A stretch of DNA of 64,000 nt from Gilliamella mensalis (GTDB taxonomy: Bacteria; Pseudomonadota; Gammaproteobacteria; Enterobacterales; Orbaceae), in assembly GCF_900103085.1 (NCBI RefSeq), contig NZ_FMWR01000017.1, forward strand, positions 24,040-88,039, in the 5' to 3' direction. Positions 56,454-64,000 of this stretch are shown here, piece by piece. Within the stretch, counting starts at the first letter, position 1; the number at the start of each line of letters is the position of its first letter. The notes under the pieces were generated by a model. The model was not told the DNA's origin. It saw only the letters and a program-made list of their open reading frames with translations, and did not search any database. A program made the position numbers and the translations under genes.

Positions 56454-59114
56454 ATGGCTATGACTAAAACGCATGTGTATTACCCTATCTCCCCCCTTGA
56501 TTTTAGTGATGATCAGATAAATGTTAGCTACCTTAAACAGCAACTTGATGAATTTCAGCAATGGTCAATGGCTCAATTCAAGCAACAAACAGATATTGAT
56601 ATATTAGTGCATTTGCGCAGCCAATTTATTGATCGTTTACTTCAACGTTTATGGTATTTTTACCAAATTCCTAAACATGTTTCTTCTTTCTTTAAACGCA
56701 ATCGCATCGCTTTGGTTGCCGTTGGTGGCTATGGTCGAGCTGAATTACATCCATTGTCAGATATCGATATTTTGATTTTAAGTGACTACCCATTGACTAA
56801 AGAGATTGAAAAACAGATCGGTGATTTGGTTCGCTTGTTATGGGATTTACATTTAGATATAGGACACAGTGTTAGAACATTAAGAATTTGCCTACAAGAA
56901 GCAAAAAATGACATCACCATAATGACCAATTTGATTGAATCGCGACTTATTTCAGGCAATCAATTACTGCTAGATGAACTACGCAAGCAAATTTTTAGCA
57001 AAAAAATATGGCCTTCTCGAGCTTTTTATAAAGCAAAAATTAAAGAACAACAAGATCGCCACCAGCAGTATCACAGTACCTCTTATAATCTAGAGCCTGA
57101 TTTGAAAAATAGTCCAGGCGGATTGCGCGATATGCAGATAATCCAATGGATCGCCATTCGCCATTTTGGGGGTGAATTTTTACAAAAAATGGCTGACTTC
57201 AATTATTTAACCCCTGAAGATATTGAAGACTTCAAAACGTGCCGTAAATTTTTATGGCGAATGCGTTTTGCGTTGCACTGCGTTATCGCTCGTTATGATA
57301 ACCGCTTGCTTTTTGATCGGCAGCTTAGCATTGCCAATATGTTAGGTTACAAAGGTGAAGGTAACACACCAGTAGAAAAAATGATGCACGACTACTACCG
57401 TGTCGCTCACAATATTACTGAACTCAATCAGATGTTATTACAACTGTTTTATGAATCGATACTTGAGCATACCCCCAAAAATAAACCTTATGATATTGAT
57501 GAATATTTCCAAATTAGAGAAAGTCTAATTGATATAAAAGATGATAACCTCTTTAAAAAAGATCCTGTCATGATTATGCAGCTTTTTTATACCATTTTGC
57601 TTAATCCACAAATTACAGGGCTTTATTCAAACACCATTAGGCAGTTACGTTCAGCAAGAAGAAAATTAAAAGCTTTGCTATGTGAAGATCCTAAATCTCG
57701 GCAAATTTTTATGAGGATTATCAAACACCCTGATGCAATAAAAAAAGCCATTTTACCCATGCATCAATATGGCATATTAGCCGCATATATTCCAGACTGG
57801 AAGCATATCGCTGGCATGATGCAATTTGATCTTTTTCATGCTTATACCGTTGATGAACATACCATTCGGTTGCTAATTGAATTAGATAACCTAAAAACAG
57901 ATAGCGGCAAACAAAAGCATCCTAATAGTTCAACCGTATTTGCGAAATTATCCAAACCTGAACTACTTATTATCACGGGTTTATTTCATGATATAGGTAA
58001 AGGACGACATGGTGATCATTCTGAAATAGGCGCACAGCTCGTTGAAAAATTTTGTCAATTACACCAGCTAGATGCCAAAGATACCGATTTAATTATTTGG
58101 TTAGTACGCTATCACTTACTGATGTCGGTAACCGCACAAAGTCGCGATTTGCAAGATCCCGCAGTGATTCGAGAATTTATTCAACAAGTAAAAAGTAAGC
58201 GTCGCTTACAGTATTTGCTCTGTTTAACTATTGCCGATGTTTGTGCAACCAACGAAACACTTTGGAATAGCTGGAAACAAAGCTTAATGCGTGAACTTTA
58301 TTTTACCGCAATGCGATCTTTTGATTCAGGTATCCACCAAATTCCAGAGCAACGAAGTATTGCAAGGCAACACAAACAAGAAGCACTCGCGACTTTACTC
58401 AAACAAAATTACGATGAATGGCAAATCAAGAATCTTTGGCAAGACTGCCGAGTTGACTATTTTCTGCGGTATACAACGGAACAAATTGTTATACATGCTC
58501 AAAATTTATTACATCATGATTTAACGCAAACCTTAGTGTTAATCAATCCAAATCCATATCATGGTGGCAGTGAGATTTTTATTTATTCGCCTGATAGACC
58601 TTATCTATTTGCAACTGTTTGTAATACACTCAGTATGCATAATTTAACTATTCATGATGCACTCATTATTACCAATAAAAAAGGATTTGCCCTTGATACA
58701 TTTATTGTACTTGAACCAAATGGGCAAACAGTGCAAGAAGATCGGCACCAAGGTATTATAAAAGCACTGGAAAAAGCACTACACCACCCCGTTTATCAAG
58801 GAGTGACAATTAAACCACCAAAGAAAAGATTGCAATCTTTTTCTGTACCAACACAAGTCAATTTTTTATCCGCTTTCAATGAGAGGCAAACGTATATGGA
58901 GCTCATTGCATTAGACATGCCTGGCTTACTTGCTTGTGTCGGCGAGATATTTGCTAATTTAGATTTATCATTACGGAGTGCTAAAATTGCCACTATTGGT
59001 GAACATATTGAAGATTTATTTATCTTAACAGATAAATACAACAATGCACTGGATGACACTACCTGTAATCAATTACGAGAATTTATCGTAACTACCATTG
59101 ATTCAATGAACTAA
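56454..59114 (+). CDS. glnD: [Protein-PII] uridylyltransferase / uridylyl-removing enzyme
   Basis: Nitrogen sensor that adds UMP to PII at low glutamine and removes it at high glutamine. The 886 residues match E. coli (890). The nucleotidyltransferase motif VGGYGRAELHPLSDIDILIL lies at about 92-112. The HD hydrolase domain (about 460-590) has GLFHDIGKGRHGDHSEIG and the entry VDEHTIRLL. Two C-terminal ACT domains (about 700-780 and 815-886) sense glutamine. The ribosome binding site is weak, and the start could be the ATG two codons later. Confidence 0.96.
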   Translation: MAMTKTHVYYPISPLDFSDDQINVSYLKQQLDEFQQWSMAQFKQQTDIDILVHLRSQFIDRLLQRLWYFYQIPKHVSSFFKRNRIALVAVGGYGRAELHPLSDIDILILSDYPLTKEIEKQIGDLVRLLWDLHLDIGHSVRTLRICLQEAKNDITIMTNLIESRLISGNQLLLDELRKQIFSKKIWPSRAFYKAKIKEQQDRHQQYHSTSYNLEPDLKNSPGGLRDMQIIQWIAIRHFGGEFLQKMADFNYLTPEDIEDFKTCRKFLWRMRFALHCVIARYDNRLLFDRQLSIANMLGYKGEGNTPVEKMMHDYYRVAHNITELNQMLLQLFYESILEHTPKNKPYDIDEYFQIRESLIDIKDDNLFKKDPVMIMQLFYTILLNPQITGLYSNTIRQLRSARRKLKALLCEDPKSRQIFMRIIKHPDAIKKAILPMHQYGILAAYIPDWKHIAGMMQFDLFHAYTVDEHTIRLLIELDNLKTDSGKQKHPNSSTVFAKLSKPELLIITGLFHDIGKGRHGDHSEIGAQLVEKFCQLHQLDAKDTDLIIWLVRYHLLMSVTAQSRDLQDPAVIREFIQQVKSKRRLQYLLCLTIADVCATNETLWNSWKQSLMRELYFTAMRSFDSGIHQIPEQRSIARQHKQEALATLLKQNYDEWQIKNLWQDCRVDYFLRYTTEQIVIHAQNLLHHDLTQTLVLINPNPYHGGSEIFIYSPDRPYLFATVCNTLSMHNLTIHDALIITNKKGFALDTFIVLEPNGQTVQEDRHQGIIKALEKALHHPVYQGVTIKPPKKRLQSFSVPTQVNFLSAFNERQTYMELIALDMPGLLACVGEIFANLDLSLRSAKIATIGEHIEDLFILTDKYNNALDDTTCNQLREFIVTTIDSMN

Positions 59115-59138
59115 TTAATCAAATTAAAGACATCGCTT

Positions 59139-60062
59139 ATGCAATTTTTTATTATTTTGTTTCCCATTTTTGCTATTTTTATTGTCGGATTTATCGCACA
59201 AAAAGCCTTAAATTTTGATGTTGCTAATCTATCGAAAATGTCACTTTATGTGCTATCTCCCTTTTTGGCATTTAAAACATTTTATACGCATACATTAACT
59301 ATAGATTATCTATTTTATATCGGTTATGTTTTCGGTCTCTGTTTTTCATTAGTCATTATCATCTCCATTTGGTCTATGATACTGAAATATTCAGCCAAAG
59401 AGCGCTGTGCCATGATTTTAAGTTCATGTTTTATGAATAATGGTAATTATGGGACTCCAGTACTGTTAGTCTTTTTTGGCACAGTAGGATTTGACCTTGG
59501 CGTGATTATGATGGTATTGCAACAATTTGTAATGAGCACAGTTGGCATCTATTATGCAGCAAAAGGCAGTGCGCGTAGCGATATTGTCAGCCAAAAAGAT
59601 GTCATCAATAAAGTTATCCGCATGCCGGTAGCTTATGGCGCTTTATTAGGTATGCTTTTTCAACTGTGCCATATTCCTTTGTCCAAATCCATAATGACAT
59701 CCATTGGCATGATTGGCGATTGTTCAATCGTTGTCATTATGATTATTTTGGGAATGCAATTAGCCAAAATCAAGATCCAACAACTGGATTATCCTAAACT
59801 TTCATTTTCATTACTAACCCGAATGATCATTTCACCGCTAGTCGCATTTGGCATAGTCTATTTTATGCCTATTTTGCCAGTTTATAAGCAAATATTAATC
59901 GTATTAGCGGCCATGCCAAGTGCCGCCAATACAACTCTCATGTCAGTACAGTTTGATACTCATCCAGAACTGGTATCAAGTGCAACCTTAGTTAGTACAT
60001 TATTAAGCTTAATCACATTACCTATTGTGCTATGGATTGTTGGTGCACCAATACCGTTTTAA
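59139..60062 (+). CDS. AEC family (auxin efflux carrier-like) transporter
   Basis: A 307-residue membrane protein with about ten helices. The AEC pattern is visible: FPIFAIFIVGFIAQK, SKMSLYVLSPFLAFKTF, CFMNNGNYGTPVLLVFFG with the conserved NNGNYG, and in the second half GDCSIVVIMIILGMQLA, LLTRMIISPLVAFG and AAMPSAANTTLMSVQF. Bacterial relatives export or exchange small organic acids such as malate; the substrate here is unknown. It lies 24 bases after glnD and may be cotranscribed. Confidence 0.85.
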   Translation: MQFFIILFPIFAIFIVGFIAQKALNFDVANLSKMSLYVLSPFLAFKTFYTHTLTIDYLFYIGYVFGLCFSLVIIISIWSMILKYSAKERCAMILSSCFMNNGNYGTPVLLVFFGTVGFDLGVIMMVLQQFVMSTVGIYYAAKGSARSDIVSQKDVINKVIRMPVAYGALLGMLFQLCHIPLSKSIMTSIGMIGDCSIVVIMIILGMQLAKIKIQQLDYPKLSFSLLTRMIISPLVAFGIVYFMPILPVYKQILIVLAAMPSAANTTLMSVQFDTHPELVSSATLVSTLLSLITLPIVLWIVGAPIPF

Positions 60063-60072
60063 TCGTAAAAAG

Positions 60073-60092
60073 CGCTCTCTAGTCAGAGAGCG
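60073..60092. terminator. Hairpin between the AEC gene and the HD gene
   Basis: CGCTCTCT (60073-60080) pairs perfectly with AGAGAGCG (60085-60092), loop AGTC, 11 bases after the AEC stop. No T-run follows on the plus strand, but on the minus strand the stem is followed by CTTTTTACG, so it could serve the convergent HD gene. Confidence 0.6.
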
Positions 60093-60178
60093 TTGCGCCA
60101 GATAGTTTAAAATCCGTTTTACAGTCGCCAAAATTATTGCCCACACTTTACCGTTTATAAAAATAAAACAGCGAGTAA

Positions 60179-60847
60179 TTAATCCTTACCTAGCCACTCT
60201 TTTTCAAACTGATTTACAAACTGAACCAAAAAATGATGCCGTTGCTCAGCGAGCTTTTTAGCTATTGGGGTATTCATCTTATCTTTAAGCAAAAAAAGTT
60301 TTTCATAAAAATGATTAATGACGGTATTGCCTTGTTTATAATTATCTTCATTCAATGCAGTTCGTGGTGAAATATCAGGATCGTACATAATATGATGTTT
60401 ATTGCCGCCATAATAAAAGGTGCGAGCAATACCAATTGCTCCCAATGCATCTAACCGATCAGCATCTTGCACAATTTGCCCTTCTAATGATAATGTTTTT
60501 TTCTGATTAAGATTTTTTCGATATGACATATTTTCAATAATGTCAAAGATCATTTTAATTTCACTCTCGGTTAATGCCTGTAATATTAAATAATCACGCA
60601 ACTCCATGACAGCTTGATTCACATCAGCAACCACTTTTTCATCAATCACGTCATGTAAATAAGCACTAACAATCACAATAAAGCCATTCGCTTTTGGTTC
60701 ATGCTTTAAAATCTGCTCGGCCAATCTCACCACGCGCTCAATATGCGCCATATCATGACCAGAAAAGTCATTAGCTAATTTTTGTTTAACAAAAACTTGT
60801 ATGGCTTGAATCACACTCTGTTTATGCTTATTTATTTTATTATTCAT
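60179..60847 (-). CDS. HD-domain phosphohydrolase, YedJ-like
   Basis: A 222-residue cytoplasmic metal-dependent phosphohydrolase. The HD metal ligands are visible as GHDMAHIERV (first His), SAYLHDVID (His-Asp) and QDADRLDALGAIGIARTF (last Asp). The layout and length match the YedJ/YpgQ group, some of which hydrolyse nucleotides. KKTLSLEGQIVQDADRLDA and the HHIMYDPDISPRTA insertion fit that group. It follows the secreted protein gene at 60865 by 17 bases on the same strand, so the two may be cotranscribed. Confidence 0.85.
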   Translation of the reverse strand: MNNKINKHKQSVIQAIQVFVKQKLANDFSGHDMAHIERVVRLAEQILKHEPKANGFIVIVSAYLHDVIDEKVVADVNQAVMELRDYLILQALTESEIKMIFDIIENMSYRKNLNQKKTLSLEGQIVQDADRLDALGAIGIARTFYYGGNKHHIMYDPDISPRTALNEDNYKQGNTVINHFYEKLFLLKDKMNTPIAKKLAEQRHHFLVQFVNQFEKEWLGKD

Positions 60848-60864
60848 AATATAATATCGCTAAT

Positions 60865-62358
60865 TTAATTGACACAAACTGTGTTTCCATACAGCCAAAT
60901 GCCAGCACTTCCCGTACTGGAGTATACGAGAAGATTATAAAGAGGTTCGAATGGAGGTTTATATGTATTTTGAGTCCAATAAGGTGTACCACCTTCAAAA
61001 TTATTGCCAAGATAGTATCCACTCGGTTCTCCCCATTCTGAAAATAGCCCTCCACCAATACGACGTTGATAATTATTACCCTGACCTGCTAAACCTTGAT
61101 TCCAATATTGAGAATTAGCATTAGTCAGTTGATCAACTGTAGGTATTTGATAACCCAACTGATTACAGTATTGTTCAGCCTGAGCATAACTACGATTGCT
61201 ACCACTATAATCCTTTCTTGCGATAAACCATTTTTTGATGGTAAAACTATATACTTTATTAGTTTTGGCTTTATCGGAATACAAGAAAAAGGTCGTCGGC
61301 AGTGCGGTTGCTGCCTCAGCGGCGCTAGCCCCCTCTTTGGGCCCGACTAATCGAATCTTGGCAATACTGCCATTGCCCGTTATAGTTAAATCAATGCCCG
61401 ATGTTGCTGGTGACTTGTCAAACGTCATCTCACTGCCTAAGCTATCAACCATATCCATGGTAAAAAATAGCCCATATGCCCCCATGGTTGGAAAGTTTGA
61501 TGCCGGATTATTTAAATCTTGACGTTTAAAGCCTTTTGCATCGTCCCATTCGCTCGGTGGCCCTGAATAATTCGACCCACCCCAACTATTTCGACTATTA
61601 CTTAAATATAAGTTAGGCTTGGCAGAATAAGTACAAGCGCCTTTTGGAGGATTTAGGTAATAAGTGGCGCTATTAGCCGCTATTCGAATTGAATTTGGGT
61701 AGCCATAAGCTGTTGACAAAATACTATTATCACTCTGCATTGTTACACTATATGGCGCATTGCAATCCTGAAAGGTATCATCTAATCCCATTTCGGCACC
61801 ATTGGCATCTCGACCAATAATGGTTAAATTCCCCGTTGCGGTAATATCGCCATCACCATCTTTATCGGCCCAAAAACCATTATTATTCAGTAAATCGGTC
61901 ATTGAAATAGTATTTTGACCCGTTGGAATAAGCGTTTTAATATCACTAAGTTTTATACCATCACGTAGCAATGGTATCGGATTGGCTTTAGATGAGGGAT
62001 TGTTTTTTGGGGTTAGCACCTGACCATCAGGTAGCTCGATATCTAAAAATCTATCCGTATCCCATGATTGGGTTTGCCCACCATCAAACGTTAAATAAGG
62101 CGCCGAACCTTGTATTGCTTTTGCGGTTTTTGCGGGTTCAACATTAGGTAACTGAGCAAATAAAGGATGATTAATGCCTATACAACAATACAAAAATAAA
62201 ATGGATTTAAAAGAGATGAAATGATTTTTTAATATCAAAGGTAAATCATTACAAGAACATAATCTACACGTATCAAAAAATGGCTTACTACGTAAAATTA
62301 GCTGTCTAATTGGTCGAGTTTCATCCTTCTTTTTTAAAGTCTGACCTTTTGAATTCAT
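60865..62358 (-). CDS. Secreted protein with an extended signal peptide, distant relative of the 49-52 kb family
   Basis: A 497-residue exported protein. AAGGAACATTATT before the ATG at 62356-62358 supports this start. It has an unusually long basic N-region of about 50 residues before the hydrophobic stretch SILFLYCCIGINHPLFA, then QLPNVEPAK. The mature part shares the order of landmarks with the 49251 and 51081 proteins: NFPTMGAYGLFF, YSFTIKKWFIA, then Cys, YQIPTVDQLTNA, GLFSEWGEPSGYY, YWTQNTY and a final VCVN. An acidic DKDGDGDI loop recalls a calcium site. Function unknown; surface or secreted binding protein is a guess. Confidence 0.6.
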   Translation of the reverse strand: MNSKGQTLKKKDETRPIRQLILRSKPFFDTCRLCSCNDLPLILKNHFISFKSILFLYCCIGINHPLFAQLPNVEPAKTAKAIQGSAPYLTFDGGQTQSWDTDRFLDIELPDGQVLTPKNNPSSKANPIPLLRDGIKLSDIKTLIPTGQNTISMTDLLNNNGFWADKDGDGDITATGNLTIIGRDANGAEMGLDDTFQDCNAPYSVTMQSDNSILSTAYGYPNSIRIAANSATYYLNPPKGACTYSAKPNLYLSNSRNSWGGSNYSGPPSEWDDAKGFKRQDLNNPASNFPTMGAYGLFFTMDMVDSLGSEMTFDKSPATSGIDLTITGNGSIAKIRLVGPKEGASAAEAATALPTTFFLYSDKAKTNKVYSFTIKKWFIARKDYSGSNRSYAQAEQYCNQLGYQIPTVDQLTNANSQYWNQGLAGQGNNYQRRIGGGLFSEWGEPSGYYLGNNFEGGTPYWTQNTYKPPFEPLYNLLVYSSTGSAGIWLYGNTVCVN

Positions 62359-62703
62359 AATAATGTTCCTTATATATTTATCCACATTATAATTCGCAAA
62401 AAAACAGTGCTAGCAAAGTTGTCACTAGCTTAGCATATCGTATGGCGATTGTACGATAATGTTCCATTAATAACCAATTAAGTCAAGACTATTATAAAAT
62501 GATAACTTTTAATACAAGATTTAGATTTACTGATCAACTATATAGGAAAGGACACTTGCCTGAATTATAAATATTCAGATGAGTTATTATAAATTAATAA
62601 ACACAGTACCATCATTCGATAACGGATATAAAAATCTTTAAAATTATTAAAAAAAAGAAGCTAATGCTCCTTTTTCATATTCACTTATTACTCATAAAAG
62701 AAA
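62359..62703. other. Intergenic region with the EamA terminator
   Basis: 345 A+T-rich bases. 62651-62675 holds an imperfect hairpin (AAAAAGAAGC with GCTCCTTTTT, one mismatch) that read leftward ends in eight T, suiting termination of the EamA gene. The upstream promoter of the secreted protein gene must lie near 62360-62450 but is not clear. Confidence 0.5.
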
Positions 62704-63600
62704 TTATTTTCTTCTTACTCTAACTTTACCTTCTGATAATAACACGCCACAAAGCGTAAACAATGTCCCAATAGCGGCAATCCAAGTAAACGGCTCATGC
62801 AAAATCACAACGGCAGCGATAATAGTAAGAATCGGAACCAAATATAAATAAATACTAATCTTAACTGCTCCTACTAATTTAACGGCATAATTCCAAGATG
62901 CAAAACAAATGGCCGAAGCGCCAACACCCAAAAACAAAATATTGAGTAGATTTACAGGATCGGTAAAACGAGACAAATGCCATTCAAAATCGAAGAAAGG
63001 CAATACAGGAAGCATCAACATCAGACCATAAAAAAAGAATCTTCTTGTTAATAAGATTGTATTGTAACCATAATTACTACTCTTTTTTACCAAAATTGAA
63101 TAGCAAGCCCAAAACAAACAAGCTAACATAGTTAGCAGATCACCAAGTGGATTGAGCGAAAGAACAAACTTGCCATTAAAGCTAATGATCCCAACACCAA
63201 CAACGGCAAATAAACAACCAATATAAAAACGCTTCGGCGGCGTTTCGATCTTTAAAAAGAATATCGATAATATCGCAGTAAATATTGGTGCTAAAGTAGT
63301 AATAACCCCAACATTAGACGCTGTTGTATAGGTTAATGCAATATTTTCGCACAAAAAATAACAAGTGACACCACACAGCCCAGCACACAAAAACATAACC
63401 TCTTTTTTAAAACCCTGCCATGCAAAAAAACGTGGTGCTAAGATCCAAAGAGTTAGATAACCAAGTCCAAATCGAAAAAACAAGATCTCAACAGGTTTAA
63501 AATCAATTAATAATATTTTAGTTGCAATAAATGTTGTTCCCCAAAGAAACACTGTCATTAATGCAATTAAGTGTCCTTGTGTCCTGTTTGAAAATAACAT
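62704..63600 (-). CDS. EamA/DMT family transporter
   Basis: A 298-residue membrane protein with ten predicted helices in two EamA repeats of five. The first has GTTFIATKILLIDFKPVEILFFRFGLGYL and the end YTTASNVGVITTLAPIFTAILSIFFLKE-like sequence. The second has GDLLTMLACLFWACYSILVKK and VKISIYLYLVPILTIIAAVVILHEPFTWIAAIGTLFTLCGVLL. Such proteins export amino acids, metabolites or drugs; nothing here shows which. It is monocistronic with its own terminator. Confidence 0.88.
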   Translation of the reverse strand: MLFSNRTQGHLIALMTVFLWGTTFIATKILLIDFKPVEILFFRFGLGYLTLWILAPRFFAWQGFKKEVMFLCAGLCGVTCYFLCENIALTYTTASNVGVITTLAPIFTAILSIFFLKIETPPKRFYIGCLFAVVGVGIISFNGKFVLSLNPLGDLLTMLACLFWACYSILVKKSSNYGYNTILLTRRFFFYGLMLMLPVLPFFDFEWHLSRFTDPVNLLNILFLGVGASAICFASWNYAVKLVGAVKISIYLYLVPILTIIAAVVILHEPFTWIAAIGTLFTLCGVLLSEGKVRVRRK

Positions 63601-64000
63601 AATAATTCTCTCTGCTCACATAATGATTTCGCAACCCAAGCACAAATTATTGCCTAATTTATTATTAAAAATAATGATACTCAAAATAGTTTTAAACAAT
63701 TTTTTGAAAAAGCTTGATAACGAATAAAAAGGAGCTATTTAAATAACTAAAATTTTAGCAATACTATCTTTCTGCCTATATAAGCGCAAATTATTTCTAG
63801 CAAAAATAATAAAAAAACTAGCGCCAACTGTTAATAATAAATAAAGGATTTAATAAATTGCTTTAGAGGGGGAAAATATAAGACAAAAAAAATCCACTCG
63901 AATATTCGAGTGGAAGGCAAAAAATGAAAAACGTAATCTGTTAATATAGACAGATTAAACGGCAAAAAGTTCAATTTAATTTCATATATTTTTTAACTTT
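63601..64000. other. Right-edge intergenic region
   Basis: No complete gene. It holds the leftward terminator at 63881-63913, a small hairpin TAATCTGT/ACAGATTA within about 63934-63957, and a possible tail of a minus-strand gene (codons reading KVKKYMKLN then TGA at 63971-63973) entering from the right edge. The coding call for those ten codons is weak. Confidence 0.35.
63881..63913 (-). terminator. Leftward rho-independent terminator near the right edge
   Basis: CCACTCGAA (63894-63902) pairs with TTCGAGTGG (63905-63913). Read on the minus strand the stem is followed by eight T (63885-63892). It must serve a minus-strand gene starting beyond the right edge. Confidence 0.85.

Noticed and set aside
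63971..64000. C-terminus of a minus-strand gene entering from the right edge
   Set aside because: Ten codons cannot support a coding call, although the leftward terminator at 63881-63913 makes a gene beyond the edge likely.

Overview
The window is AT-rich, gene-dense gammaproteobacterial chromosome. Housekeeping genes resemble the enterobacterial versions: prs, pth, trmB, nfsA, rlmD-relA, folA, secM-secA-mutT, ratA/rnfH divergent from smpB, zur, lolA, rarA, nrdAB and glnD. The low GC, the SecM arrest peptide, the LacY-galETKM arrangement and the load of plant-sugar-acid genes suggest an Orbaceae-type insect-gut bacterium such as Gilliamella. That assignment is inference from gene content; the window has no rRNA marker. 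I saw no tRNA, rRNA, CRISPR array, insertion sequence or prophage.

Layout. (1) 1-8314 is a glucuronate/fructuronate island: gntP (partial), a UxuR-like regulator, then exuT-uxaC-uxuB on the minus strand and uxuA on the plus strand. The control region and the regulator gene occur twice. The copy between uxuB and uxuA keeps its promoter and operators, but its regulator is reduced to a pseudogene. (2) 8656-13648 holds a DUF3597 protein, pth, prs, trmB, nfsA and an agp-type phosphatase without a signal peptide. (3) 13753-19493 is lacY-galE-galT-galK-galM behind a control region that resembles the E. coli gal promoter (two GalR-type operators around a CRP-like site). (4) 19714-34887 is mostly core genes, plus cueO, secM-secA, a pair of four-helix transporters and zur-rnfH-ratA. 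(5) 34915-38359 is a compact sugar locus on the minus strand: a CscB-like permease, a cytoplasmic GH172 (DUF2961) enzyme and a LacI-type regulator. (6) 38806-45280 is a second sugar-acid locus: ACS-family transporter, tandem-wHTH GntR regulator, uxaB, a zinc dehydrogenase and uxaA. (7) 45385-47482 is lolA and rarA. (8) 47773-52445 is a family of secreted proteins with two intact copies and one decayed copy; a distant relative lies at 60865-62358. (9) 52610-63600 is nrdAB behind tandem NrdR boxes, glnD, an AEC transporter, an HD phosphohydrolase and an EamA transporter.

How the parts fit. UxaC (region 1) makes fructuronate and tagaturonate from glucuronate and galacturonate. UxuB and UxuA take fructuronate to 2-keto-3-deoxygluconate. 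UxaB and UxaA (region 6) do the same for tagaturonate. The dehydrogenase in region 6 would let L-galactonate or a related aldonate enter at tagaturonate. No kdgK or eda is in the window. The strongest candidates for undescribed biology are the permease-GH172-LacI locus, the duplicated and half-decayed uxuR control region, an RNA hairpin that can bury the uxaB ribosome binding site, and the secreted-protein family with its pseudogene.
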